Of a stretch of DNA of 64,000 bases, positions 1-6,633 are shown piece after piece. Each line of letters opens with the position of its first letter. Within the stretch, counting starts at the first letter, position 1. The translations under genes and the position numbers were made by a program. The stretch lies in contig NZ_FNCO01000011.1 of assembly GCF_900100795.1 (NCBI RefSeq), forward strand, positions 1 through 64,000. The letters are read 5' to 3'. Below the pieces are notes generated by a model. It ran no database searches and was not told the origin of the DNA. It saw only the letters and a program-made list of their open reading frames with translations. This DNA comes from Pseudomonas abietaniphila. GTDB taxonomy: Bacteria; Pseudomonadota; Gammaproteobacteria; Pseudomonadales; Pseudomonadaceae.

Positions 1-120
1 GTTGAGCAATTAGAAGCCGGGCTCGACGAGTACATCCATTACTACAACCACGAGCGGATCAGCATGAAGCTCAACGGCCTCAGTCCGGTACAATTTCGAA
101 GCCAGATAATGAGTCTGTAG
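1..120 (+). pseudogene. IS3-family transposase, C-terminal end only (truncated by window edge)
   Basis: Frame 1 is open from the first base to a TAG at 118-120. It encodes about 39 residues that include the motif YIHYYNHERI and then KLNGLSPVQFR. This is the usual C-terminus of the IS3-family OrfB integrase (DDE, rve domain), where a Y-N-x-x-R stretch precedes a 'LGGLSPxxYR'-like end. The stop lies three bases before a sequence that looks like the right inverted repeat of the element. The rest of the transposase lies upstream of the window, so I cannot tell whether the copy is intact. Confidence 0.85.
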
Positions 121-147
121 TTTGTCCAACTTTCGGGGGTCAGTTCA
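1..147 (+). mobile_element. Right end of an IS3-family (IS150-like) insertion sequence
   Basis: The transposase end is followed at 123-147 by TGTCCAACTTTCGGGGGTCA and then GTTCA. Read on the other strand this begins TGAACTGACCCCCGAAAGTT, which has the TG start and C-rich run typical of IS150-group terminal repeats. Only the right end is visible, so target duplication and element length cannot be checked. Confidence 0.75.
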
Positions 148-154
148 CTTTTTG

Positions 155-203
155 GTTACTTTTTCGTGGTCCGACATTTCGGCTCTTGGAAAAAGTGACC
201 CGC
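155..203. repeat. Short inverted repeat of the GGTTACTTTTTC type
   Basis: GGTTACTTTTTC in the 155-166 stretch and GAAAAAGTGACC near 188-199 are inverted copies with one mismatch, separated by about 20 bases. It lies between the insertion sequence end and the MsrP-like gene. It could act as a hairpin downstream of that gene, which is on the minus strand and ends at 288. No T-rich run follows it, so I do not call it a terminator. Confidence 0.45.
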
Positions 204-287
204 TGTAAGAGCGGAACCGTAATCGGCGCCACCCAAAATAATGGATATACATTTCGACCTAAGGGCACCCCAGCGCCCAAAAAAGCC

Positions 288-1058
288 TCAAATCCCACTA
301 AACCAGTTATACCCCTGATCCTCCCAATACCCACCCGGATAATCATTGGTCACGAAGATCTCGACGATGTGCTTGGGATTCTTGAACCCCAGCTTGGTCG
401 GCACCCTCACCCGCAACGGATACCCATAGTCGGGCGGCAACGCCACCTCCCCGAAATCCAGCGCCAGCAACGTCTGGGGGTGCAGCGCAGTCGGCATGTC
501 CAGGCTTGAGTAATACCGGTCAGCACATTTGAATCCCACAAACTTCGCCGTCGTGTCCGCGCCCACATGCTCAAGGAACGTTCGCAGCGGCACACCGCCC
601 CACTGCCCGATCGCGCTCCAGCCTTCGACACAGATCAACCGCGTAATGTCAGTGCGCTGCGGCAGTTTTCGCAGGCCATCCAGCGTCCACGGCGCCTTGT
701 CGCGCACCAGCCCCGAGACGCCGAGTTTCCAGTCCGCCACATCCAGATCGGGAATGTCGTCCTCGCTGTAAAACGCGTTGAACGGAAACGGGTTGCGGAT
801 CTGCTCCTTGCGGAACGTCGGCGCCAGCTTCTGTCCGCTGAACAGCCACGCCTGCACCCGGTCGTTCCAGCGCGACATGGCCCAGAGCACCTTGTCCACC
901 TGATCGTCATCTTGCAGGTTGCAGCCGGTGAGCATCGCCATCGCGCCCACGGTCAGCCCGCCTCTCAGGAAATTCCGACGCTGGATGCTTTCTAGCTGGG
1001 TCTGTTGCGCCGGCTCCAGCGTGATGCGCTGAATGGCGCGTTTCTTCGGCTCAATCAT
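288..1058 (-). CDS. Molybdopterin-dependent oxidoreductase, MsrP/YedY-like
   Basis: This 256-residue protein belongs to the sulfite-oxidase-fold Mo-enzymes. A twin-arginine signal (RRNFLRGG, residues 27-34) leads to LTGC at 43-46, which also fits a lipobox, so the enzyme is probably folded in the cytoplasm, exported by Tat and possibly lipid-anchored. The LICVEGWS motif holds Cys143, the expected thiolate ligand of molybdenum. In MsrP the enzyme reduces methionine sulfoxide in periplasmic proteins. I chose the ATG at 1058 because it overlaps the stop of the cytochrome gene by eight bases (ATGATTGA), showing translational coupling; an ATG 12 codons upstream lies inside that gene. The substrate is inferred from family and context only. 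Confidence 0.85.
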   Translation of the reverse strand: MIEPKKRAIQRITLEPAQQTQLESIQRRNFLRGGLTVGAMAMLTGCNLQDDDQVDKVLWAMSRWNDRVQAWLFSGQKLAPTFRKEQIRNPFPFNAFYSEDDIPDLDVADWKLGVSGLVRDKAPWTLDGLRKLPQRTDITRLICVEGWSAIGQWGGVPLRTFLEHVGADTTAKFVGFKCADRYYSSLDMPTALHPQTLLALDFGEVALPPDYGYPLRVRVPTKLGFKNPKHIVEIFVTNDYPGGYWEDQGYNWFSGI

Positions 1059-1674
1059 GTTCGACCTTCCCGCTTTCAACCGTTTTGACGCCACCGGTGA
1101 TCATCGGCAACAGGGTTTTGGGCACCAACAGCACCAACGCCAGGTGCACCACGACGAACGCCCCGATCGCCGCCATCGCCGCAAAGTGAACGAAGCGGGC
1201 GAAGTCATAGCCACCGAACAGCGCGGTCAATTCCTGCAGTTGAATCGGCTTCCAGATCGCGAGCCCCGTGACCACGATCAACACGCCTGCCGCCAGGACC
1301 AGCCAGTACATCAAGCGCTGGACGGCGTTGTACACGCCCTTCTCGTGCTTGAGTCGAAAGCGCACGGCATCGACCAGGTCGCGTTTGACCGCAGTCGGCG
1401 TCACCGGAAGGAAGTCGCGTTTGAAGTGTTTGCTGAACAGGCTGTACAGCACGTAGATCAGGCCGTTGATCACCAGCAGCCACATGACCGCGAAGTGCCA
1501 GGCCAGCGCGCCGCCGAGCCAGCCACCCAGAGTGAAGTCCCGAGGGAATGAGAAACGAAACAACGGCGATGCGTTATAGATGCCCCAACCGCTCATGAAC
1601 ATGCAGACCATGCCGAAGGCATTGATCCAGTGCGTGAGGCGAATGGGCCACGGGTGAATTCTGGTTTTTTTCAT
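1051..1674 (-). CDS. Cytochrome b561-like membrane electron carrier
   Basis: This 207-residue protein has four to five hydrophobic helices and well placed histidines (LTHWIN near the N-terminus, LAWHFAVM, VHFAAMAA, VVVHLALV), as in the b561/Ni-Fe-hydrogenase cytochrome family (di-haem b). It most likely passes electrons from the quinol pool to the coupled MsrP-like enzyme, the role that MsrQ plays in Escherichia coli; note that MsrQ is from a different (YedZ) family. The ATG at 1674 starts at MKKTRIHPWP; the upstream extension of the open frame reads through a REP repeat and is rejected. It lies in an operon with the downstream Mo-enzyme. Confidence 0.82.
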   Translation of the reverse strand: MKKTRIHPWPIRLTHWINAFGMVCMFMSGWGIYNASPLFRFSFPRDFTLGGWLGGALAWHFAVMWLLVINGLIYVLYSLFSKHFKRDFLPVTPTAVKRDLVDAVRFRLKHEKGVYNAVQRLMYWLVLAAGVLIVVTGLAIWKPIQLQELTALFGGYDFARFVHFAAMAAIGAFVVVHLALVLLVPKTLLPMITGGVKTVESGKVEHD

Positions 1675-1714
1675 CTTGAAAGGCTCATCACGGTGAGTTC
1701 GGTAAGCCGGCACC

Positions 1715-1802
1715 TGTAGGAGCGCGCTTGCCCGCGATTGCAATGTGTCAGAAACATAGTTGTATCAGACAGCTCGCAATCGCGGGCAAGCGCGCTCCTA
1801 CA
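1715..1802. repeat. REP pair (BIME), GCGCGCTTGCCCGCG type
   Basis: Two 26-base arms (1715-1740 and 1777-1802) are perfect inverted copies that begin TGTAGGAGCGCGCTTGC, separated by 36 bases containing GTGTCAG. This is the commonest REP type of fluorescent pseudomonads. It sits between the cytochrome gene and the upstream periplasmic protein gene, where it may attenuate or protect transcripts. No REP-associated transposase is in the window. Confidence 0.9.
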
Positions 1803-1840
1803 ATGGACGCAACGCGGTGCTGATGACACACCGCAATCGC

Positions 1841-2452
1841 TTACATCGGAGGCTGGAAGCCATCTTTGCCGACGGCTACACCGCGAGCGGTCTTGCCGTC
1901 TTCGGCCGGGAACACCACGACCTTGGCGCCTTTGACCAACTCGTCCACTTTGCCTGCCTGCACGTAAGCGATGGGCACATCATCCGGCACGACCAACTGC
2001 TTCTCACCGCCTTTGTAGCTCACGCTCAGGGTACGACCGTTGGCCTGGGTCAGTTTGCCCACGGTGCCGTTGGTCATGGTGCCGGTGCTGCCGTCGGCGT
2101 TCTGCCAGCCGTAGTGACCTTCGCCGCTGCCTTTGAGGCTCGCTTCGAACACGGTCACTTCCAGCGCTTTCAGCGTGCCATCCGGCTGCGGCGTGGCGGC
2201 AGAACCGATGAAGCTGTCCGACTTGATGGTGTCAATGCTGGTCTTGGACACCGAGCGGATGCCCGTTTTGTCCGTCAGGCCAATGCTCTGGTGAGCGCCG
2301 GAACGGGTGGTGAAGTTCAAGGTGTTGTTCTCGACGCTGTCGACCGTGCCACGCAGGGGCTTGACCACCGGCATGTCGGCGGCCGAGGCCATGACGGCAG
2401 CGCTGAGCATGAGCATGCCGAAGGTGGTGGACAGAGCAGTCTTCATCTTCAT
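1841..2452 (-). CDS. Periplasmic protein of unknown function
   Basis: The 203-residue product starts with a clear signal peptide (KMKTALSTTFGMLMLSAAVM, then ASAAD), so it is exported. The mature part is rich in beta strands, with repeated short 'G-x-V-x-x-V' units (GTVDSVENNTLNF; GTVGKLTQANGRTLSV) like small OB-fold or DUF5666-type domains. I do not recognise a catalytic motif. It is the first gene of a minus-strand group that continues with the cytochrome and the Mo-enzyme, and it diverges from the two-component system. It is therefore a good candidate for a periplasmic target or sensor partner of that system. A weak AAGGATCC ribosome site precedes the ATG. Confidence 0.75.
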   Translation of the reverse strand: MKMKTALSTTFGMLMLSAAVMASAADMPVVKPLRGTVDSVENNTLNFTTRSGAHQSIGLTDKTGIRSVSKTSIDTIKSDSFIGSAATPQPDGTLKALEVTVFEASLKGSGEGHYGWQNADGSTGTMTNGTVGKLTQANGRTLSVSYKGGEKQLVVPDDVPIAYVQAGKVDELVKGAKVVVFPAEDGKTARGVAVGKDGFQPPM

Positions 2453-2535
2453 TGTGAGGATCCTTGTCGATTGGTAGTGCGGGTTGAATGGCGATCATCC
2501 TGTGCCCCGAACCGGCACTGCACAATGACCGGCCG

Positions 2536-2598
2536 ATGACATTTTTGTCATTCGCCAAGGACGGTTCAAAAACGCCGCGCCGATGACAAAAATGTAAC
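2536..2598. promoter_or_regulatory. Two response-regulator binding sites (CusR/HprR-like)
   Basis: ATGACATTTTTGTCAT at 2536-2551 has perfect ATGACA/TGTCAT arms around TTTT. A second copy, ATGACAAAAATGTAAC at 2583-2598, has one weaker arm. The centres are 47 bp apart. Both lie between the divergent periplasmic protein gene and the response regulator gene. The TGACA-N4-TGTCA layout resembles CusR/HprR/CopR operators (established for those families); that this regulator binds here is inference. Confidence 0.7.
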
Positions 2599-2728
2599 CA
2601 ACCGGACAGCCCCCGTTGGTTACACTTCACGTTCGACACGGCGTCCAGCCGTTCGTTGCCCTTCAAATCACCACCTGATGCCACGTGTCGGCCGCGCCGC
2701 CAATGACGTGAAGCGAGCCAGACAGACG

Positions 2729-3424
2729 ATGCACATCCTGCTTATCGAAGACGACACCAAGACCGGCGAGTACCTCAAGAAGGGCCTCAGCGAGTCCGGC
2801 TACAAGGTCGACTGGACGCAGCACGGCACCGACGGCCTGCACATGGCGCTGGAGCAGCGCTACGACCTGCTGGTGCTGGACGTCATGCTGCCGGGCATCG
2901 ACGGCTGGCAGATCATTGAAATCCTGCGCGCCAAACAGGACGTACCGGTGCTGTTTCTAACCGCGCGCGACCAACTGCAGGACCGGATTCGCGGGCTGGA
3001 GCTGGGCGCCGACGATTACCTGGTCAAACCGTTTTCCTTCACCGAACTGCTGCTGCGCATCCGCACGATCCTGCGCCGTGGCGTGGTGCGCGAGGCCGAC
3101 CATTTTCATCTCGCCGATCTGGAGCTCGACCTGCTGCGACGCCGGGTCACCCGCCAGCAACAGGTGATCACCTTGACCAACAAGGAATTCTCCCTGCTGC
3201 ATCTGTTCCTGCGGCGCGAAGGGGACGTGTTGTCCCGCGCGCAGATTGCCTCGGAGGTCTGGGACATGAATTTCGACAGCGACACCAACGTGGTCGACGT
3301 GGCGATCAAACGCCTGCGCAGCAAGATCGACCTGCCCTACCCGGTCAAACTGATTCACACCGTGCGCGGCATCGGTTACGTCTGCGAGGTGCGGCCATGC
3401 GAGCCCGACGCCAGCCTTCCCTGA
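2729..3424 (+). CDS. OmpR-family response regulator, CusR/HprR/CopR-like
   Basis: This 231-residue protein has an N-terminal receiver domain (LLIEDDTKTGEYL; phosphoacceptor Asp51 in LVLDVMLPGIDG; Lys100 in YLVKPF) and a C-terminal winged helix ending VKLIHTVRGIGYVCE. The sequence is typical of the heavy-metal/hypochlorous-acid responsive group (CusR, CopR, HprR). The ATG at 2729 starts at MHILLIEDD; the longer frame adds 17 residues with no family support. It overlaps the sensor kinase gene by 28 bases. Because the target-like boxes face an MsrP-like operon rather than copper exporters, an HprR-like role in oxidative damage response is as likely as copper sensing. Confidence 0.9.
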   Translation: MHILLIEDDTKTGEYLKKGLSESGYKVDWTQHGTDGLHMALEQRYDLLVLDVMLPGIDGWQIIEILRAKQDVPVLFLTARDQLQDRIRGLELGADDYLVKPFSFTELLLRIRTILRRGVVREADHFHLADLELDLLRRRVTRQQQVITLTNKEFSLLHLFLRREGDVLSRAQIASEVWDMNFDSDTNVVDVAIKRLRSKIDLPYPVKLIHTVRGIGYVCEVRPCEPDASLP

Positions 3425-4803
3425 CCCTGCGCTCGACCCTGGCGTTTTCCGTGGTGGCGATGCTCGCCGTGGCCAGCGCCGGCATGTACCTCTACGAGAC
3501 CATGAAAGCGTCGGTGATGACCCGCAGCGACCACGCGGTGCTGGCGCGGCTGGATCACTTTCGCAAACTGCTGCAGTACGACCTGACGCTCGACACACTG
3601 CGCAGCAGCCCTCAACTGTTCGAAAACATGCTCGACAGCGAGGACGATATTTTCATCATTGCCGAGCCTGGCAAGTCCCCGGTGATCATGGTCAACCCCC
3701 TGCATGCGCCGTTACCGGACATGCCGGTGGTCAAAGCCAATGCACCGCTCAGCGCCGATGCTCTGCGCAGCGGCAGGGCTAACGCCGGATCGGCGTCAGA
3801 CGTGCCCATGCGCGCGGCCACGGTCGAGGCGATCTCCGGCGGCAAAGTCGTGCACCTGACCGCCGCGCACCTCGCAGTCAAGGAAATGGCCACGCTGGCG
3901 AATTTCCGCAACCGCATTCTGTTTGCCGTCGCGCTGGCGTTCGTGCTCACGGCATTGCTGGGTTACCTGTTGCTGCGGCGGGGCTTGCGGCCCCTGCGCA
4001 GAATGGCCGATCACGCCGCCGCCATCACCCCGGCGCGACTGGACAGCCGCATGGACAACCGCGACACACCGGTGGAGTTGCAGCAGTTGAGCGACGCCTA
4101 CAACGGCATGCTCGATCGTCTGGCCGACGGTTATCAGCGCCTGACCCAGTTTTCCGCTGATCTGGCGCATGAGATCCGCACACCGGTAGGCTCCTTGATG
4201 GGCCACTGTCAGGTCGCCCTGCGTCAACCCCGGACCGCCGATGAATATCAGGCGCTGCTGGCCTCGAACCTTGAGGAACTGGAGCGTATCTCGCGGATGG
4301 TGGAAAGCATTCTGTTCCTGGCCCGCGCCGACGACGCGCAGGCGGCGCTCAATCGCCAGACGTTGTGTCTGGAGGACGAATTGCAGCGGGTGACGGGGTA
4401 TTTCGAAGGGCTGGCCGAGGAGCGACAGATGACGTTGCGCACCGAGGGCGGCGGTCAGTTGAATGCTGATCCCCTGCTGTTGCGCAGGGCCTTGAGCAAT
4501 CTGGTGGCCAACGCGATTCGTTATGCCGATGAAAGCAGCGAGATCGAGATCCGCGTGGTCAACGCAGAGAAGACCTGCCGCATCGAGGTGGAGAACCAGG
4601 GACCGGTCCTGAGCGACTCGGCCCTGGGCAAGCTGTTTGACCGCTTCTACCGGGGTGACGCCTCACGCCACCAGAGCTCCGACTCAAACGGCCTCGGCCT
4701 GGCAATCGTCGCCGCGATCATGCAATTGCACGGGGGCGAAGTAACCGTCAGCCAGCCCGTCCCTGGCCGGATCTGTTTTGCACTGGTCTTCTCTGCTCGA
4801 TAA
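3397..4803 (+). CDS. Heavy-metal/HprS-type sensor histidine kinase
   Basis: This 468-residue inner-membrane kinase has two transmembrane helices (about 15-35 and 172-193) that frame a periplasmic sensor of about 135 residues. A HAMP linker (LRRGLRPLRRM) follows, then the H-box LAHEIRTPVG with His258, the N-box NLVANAIRYA and the ATP lid GLGLAIVAAI. The layout matches CusS/IrlS/HprS. The periplasmic part has Met residues (NMLD, VIMVN, PDMPVV, VPMRA) but no obvious metal-binding Met/His cluster, which would suit a thiol- or Met-oxidation signal; that is inference. The start overlaps the regulator gene, so the pair is translationally coupled. Confidence 0.9.
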   Translation: MRARRQPSLTLRSTLAFSVVAMLAVASAGMYLYETMKASVMTRSDHAVLARLDHFRKLLQYDLTLDTLRSSPQLFENMLDSEDDIFIIAEPGKSPVIMVNPLHAPLPDMPVVKANAPLSADALRSGRANAGSASDVPMRAATVEAISGGKVVHLTAAHLAVKEMATLANFRNRILFAVALAFVLTALLGYLLLRRGLRPLRRMADHAAAITPARLDSRMDNRDTPVELQQLSDAYNGMLDRLADGYQRLTQFSADLAHEIRTPVGSLMGHCQVALRQPRTADEYQALLASNLEELERISRMVESILFLARADDAQAALNRQTLCLEDELQRVTGYFEGLAEERQMTLRTEGGGQLNADPLLLRRALSNLVANAIRYADESSEIEIRVVNAEKTCRIEVENQGPVLSDSALGKLFDRFYRGDASRHQSSDSNGLGLAIVAAIMQLHGGEVTVSQPVPGRICFALVFSAR

Positions 4804-4849
4804 ATCGTCCGATGGTGGCTGCCGCAGGTGCTCGGGCGTATGCAGTACG

Positions 4850-4963
4850 TGTAGGAGCCGTCCGAGGTTACGAGGGTCTGGGCCGCACTTCGGACGAACG
4901 CGGGGTGTCATTCACCCTCGCCATCACCGACCCACCGCGTTCGCCAGCAAGCCGGCTCCTACA
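4850..4963. repeat. BIME-like repeat with conserved core (copy 1 of 3)
   Basis: TGTAGGAGCC at 4850 and GGCTCCTACA ending at 4963 are inverted ends. The inside carries GGTTACGAGGGTCTGGGCC and GTGTCATTCACCC, which recur in the elements at 24784-24903 (opposite orientation) and partly at 61387-61486. It lies between the kinase gene and the convergent alginate lyase gene. Confidence 0.85.
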
Positions 4964-4984
4964 GTGATTTGAGCTGCATCGGAT

Positions 4985-5653
4985 TTATGCCTTCTTATCG
5001 TGCGCAATCTGCAACTTGTAAAACGTCGCCGCGCCGCCCTCTGTTGCATACCCGGTGTTGTCCTGGGTATACACGCCCGCCTTGAAGTACAGCTGCTTGC
5101 CGTTCCAGCTCGGATCAAGTTTGCTGCCCCACTGCATCTCATGCGCATTCACCGTCAGGTTGCCCGACGGCGTCAGGTGAATGGTGTACGTGAAGCGCTC
5201 CTTGAGCAGCACACCCGTGGCGATCTGAATCACTTCAGGTTCCGACGTCGGCGTCAGGCGAAACTTGGCGACGATGTTGCCGTTTTTAGTCTTCTCCTTG
5301 TACTGATACTCCAGCTTGAGCAACGGCTCGGTGCTGCCATAGCAGTGGATCTGGCCAATGACGATTTTGCCCGACGACGGCACTTGATCCACGGTCAGCG
5401 CCGCGCGCAGGAAATTGTCCGCCTGGGTGTAGGTCCAGTTGTGAACTGCACCGTTGGCGTAGGTTTCGCGTAATTCCGTGCGCGGGTAAATAGCGTTGTC
5501 AGTCCGTGACCCGGTCACGGGTGCCCAGAAGAACAAGGTGTCTCCGGAGCGAAAGTAACCGTCCTGGTAGCCGCCGACCAATTTTGGGGTATCGACGGTG
5601 ACGGCGGGCGTACCGACAGGTACGGAGAGATTCCAGGTGGCGAGATCGATCAT
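4985..5653 (-). CDS. Polysaccharide lyase family 7 alginate lyase
   Basis: The 222-residue product carries the three PL7 signature regions in order: YPRTELRE (Arg and Glu of the active cleft), VIGQIHC (the Q-I-H triad) and LYFKAGVYTQ (the tyrosine motif). It should cleave polyguluronate/alginate by beta-elimination. It begins directly with IDLATWNLSVP and has no signal peptide, like the short intracellular-type PL7 enzymes known in other pseudomonads. The ATG at 5653 is preferred over one seven codons upstream because the family starts here. No alginate biosynthesis genes are nearby, so it may act on imported oligomers or be released by lysis. It is a single-gene unit convergent with the sensor kinase. 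Confidence 0.9.
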   Translation of the reverse strand: MIDLATWNLSVPVGTPAVTVDTPKLVGGYQDGYFRSGDTLFFWAPVTGSRTDNAIYPRTELRETYANGAVHNWTYTQADNFLRAALTVDQVPSSGKIVIGQIHCYGSTEPLLKLEYQYKEKTKNGNIVAKFRLTPTSEPEVIQIATGVLLKERFTYTIHLTPSGNLTVNAHEMQWGSKLDPSWNGKQLYFKAGVYTQDNTGYATEGGAATFYKLQIAHDKKA

Positions 5654-6093
5654 GTTGCACTCGTGGGTGCGCACTGCGCACCAGCAAAGGGAGGTGTCTG
5701 GAACAGGGTTTCAAGCCCGGTTTCCTGTCGCCTTTGCTATCGGCTGAATCGGTTGTTCTTTAACGCCGCCACGCAGTCAAGAAACCGCCGAAATAGACTC
5801 AAAAACCGCCAGTGCAACTATTGAGATATCAAAAATTTTCAATCCGCGATTGAGCAAGATTTGATCAACGTCCCGATTTCTGGACACAGCGCTCTTCAAG
5901 AGCCCCGCCATTTTTTTGGATAAGCGAGAGCTTAAATCCAAAATTAAGTTCAAATTCAGATTAAAAGCCCGACAGACGGTTTCTTTTTTTAACACTGCAA
6001 GGCCGTGAAACGAATACAGGCGATCTCATTCGCAACGATTTCACCCACCGCTCATCCACTTTTCATTTGACGAATCAACTTTGTTACCGGATA
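5654..6093. other. Intergenic region, AT-rich, no supported gene
   Basis: This gap separates the divergent alginate lyase and marR genes. It is clearly more AT-rich than its surroundings (many runs of A and T from 5815 to 6000). A 72-codon open frame on the minus strand has no ribosome site or recognisable motif and is not called. GCTCTTCAAGAGC near 5889 is a short palindrome followed by T7, which could be a weak terminator. I see nothing else. Confidence 0.6.
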
Positions 6094-6115
6094 TTAATAG
6101 TTAGCAACCTAATAA
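6094..6115. promoter_or_regulatory. Candidate MarR operator
   Basis: A 22-base imperfect palindrome with arms TTAATAG and CTAATAA lies 66 bp upstream of the marR start; 16 of 22 positions are symmetric. MarR proteins commonly bind such AT-rich dyads next to their own promoter (known for the family). Use by this regulator is inference. Confidence 0.5.
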
Positions 6116-6180
6116 TACCGAGACTAATCATTCACTGCCTAACCAAAATCCTTTTCGTGAATCAACCCAGTGGCACCTCC

Positions 6181-6633
6181 ATGACCCTAGACTCATTGCA
6201 AATGCACATCACTGGCGGCGTCGTCGCGGCGTCCCGTCAATGGCGCCGCGTGTGTCAGACCACGCTGATGAACTACGGCGTGTCCGAAGCCTGCGCAGGC
6301 CCTTTGTTGATGATCGCGCGGCTCGGTGAAGGCGTGCGTCAGGTCACCGTGGCTCAGGCCTGTGGCCTGGAAAGTCCTTCGCTGGTGCGTTTGCTCGATC
6401 AACTGGGCAAGGCCAATCTGGTGCAGCGTACCGAAGACCCGACCGACCGCCGAGCCAAGGCCCTGAGCCTGACCAACGAGGGCCGCGCGTTGGCCAACTC
6501 CATAGAAGAAGAACTGATCCGCCTGCGTCGTGATGTGTTCAGCAGTATTGATCCGGCCGACCTGGAAGCCACGCTGCGGGTCTTCAAAGCCTTCGCCAAC
6601 GCCAGCCCCGTGGGGCCGGAGCTGTCATCTTGA
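6181..6633 (+). CDS. MarR-family transcriptional regulator
   Basis: This 150-residue protein has the MarR winged helix: a recognition helix region VAQACGLESPSLVRLLDQLG, then the wing LVQRTEDPTDRRAKALSLT with the conserved D-x-R-D/A-R pattern. It heads a five-gene run whose neighbours overlap by four bases each, so it almost certainly controls the efflux pump that follows, with an aromatic or organic acid as likely ligand. The ATG at 6181 gives the family N-terminus (MTLDSLQMHITGG); the longer frame adds 38 unusual residues across the AT-rich leader. Confidence 0.9.
   Translation: MTLDSLQMHITGGVVAASRQWRRVCQTTLMNYGVSEACAGPLLMIARLGEGVRQVTVAQACGLESPSLVRLLDQLGKANLVQRTEDPTDRRAKALSLTNEGRALANSIEEELIRLRRDVFSSIDPADLEATLRVFKAFANASPVGPELSS

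Noticed and set aside
3106..3950. Long antisense open frames across the two-component genes and other core genes
   Set aside because: High-GC codon bias produces long shadow frames; they lack ribosome sites and conserved motifs, while the sense frames match known families fully.
5777..5995. 72-codon open frame on the minus strand in the lyase/marR gap
   Set aside because: It lies in AT-rich DNA, has no ribosome site before its ATG and no recognisable motif.
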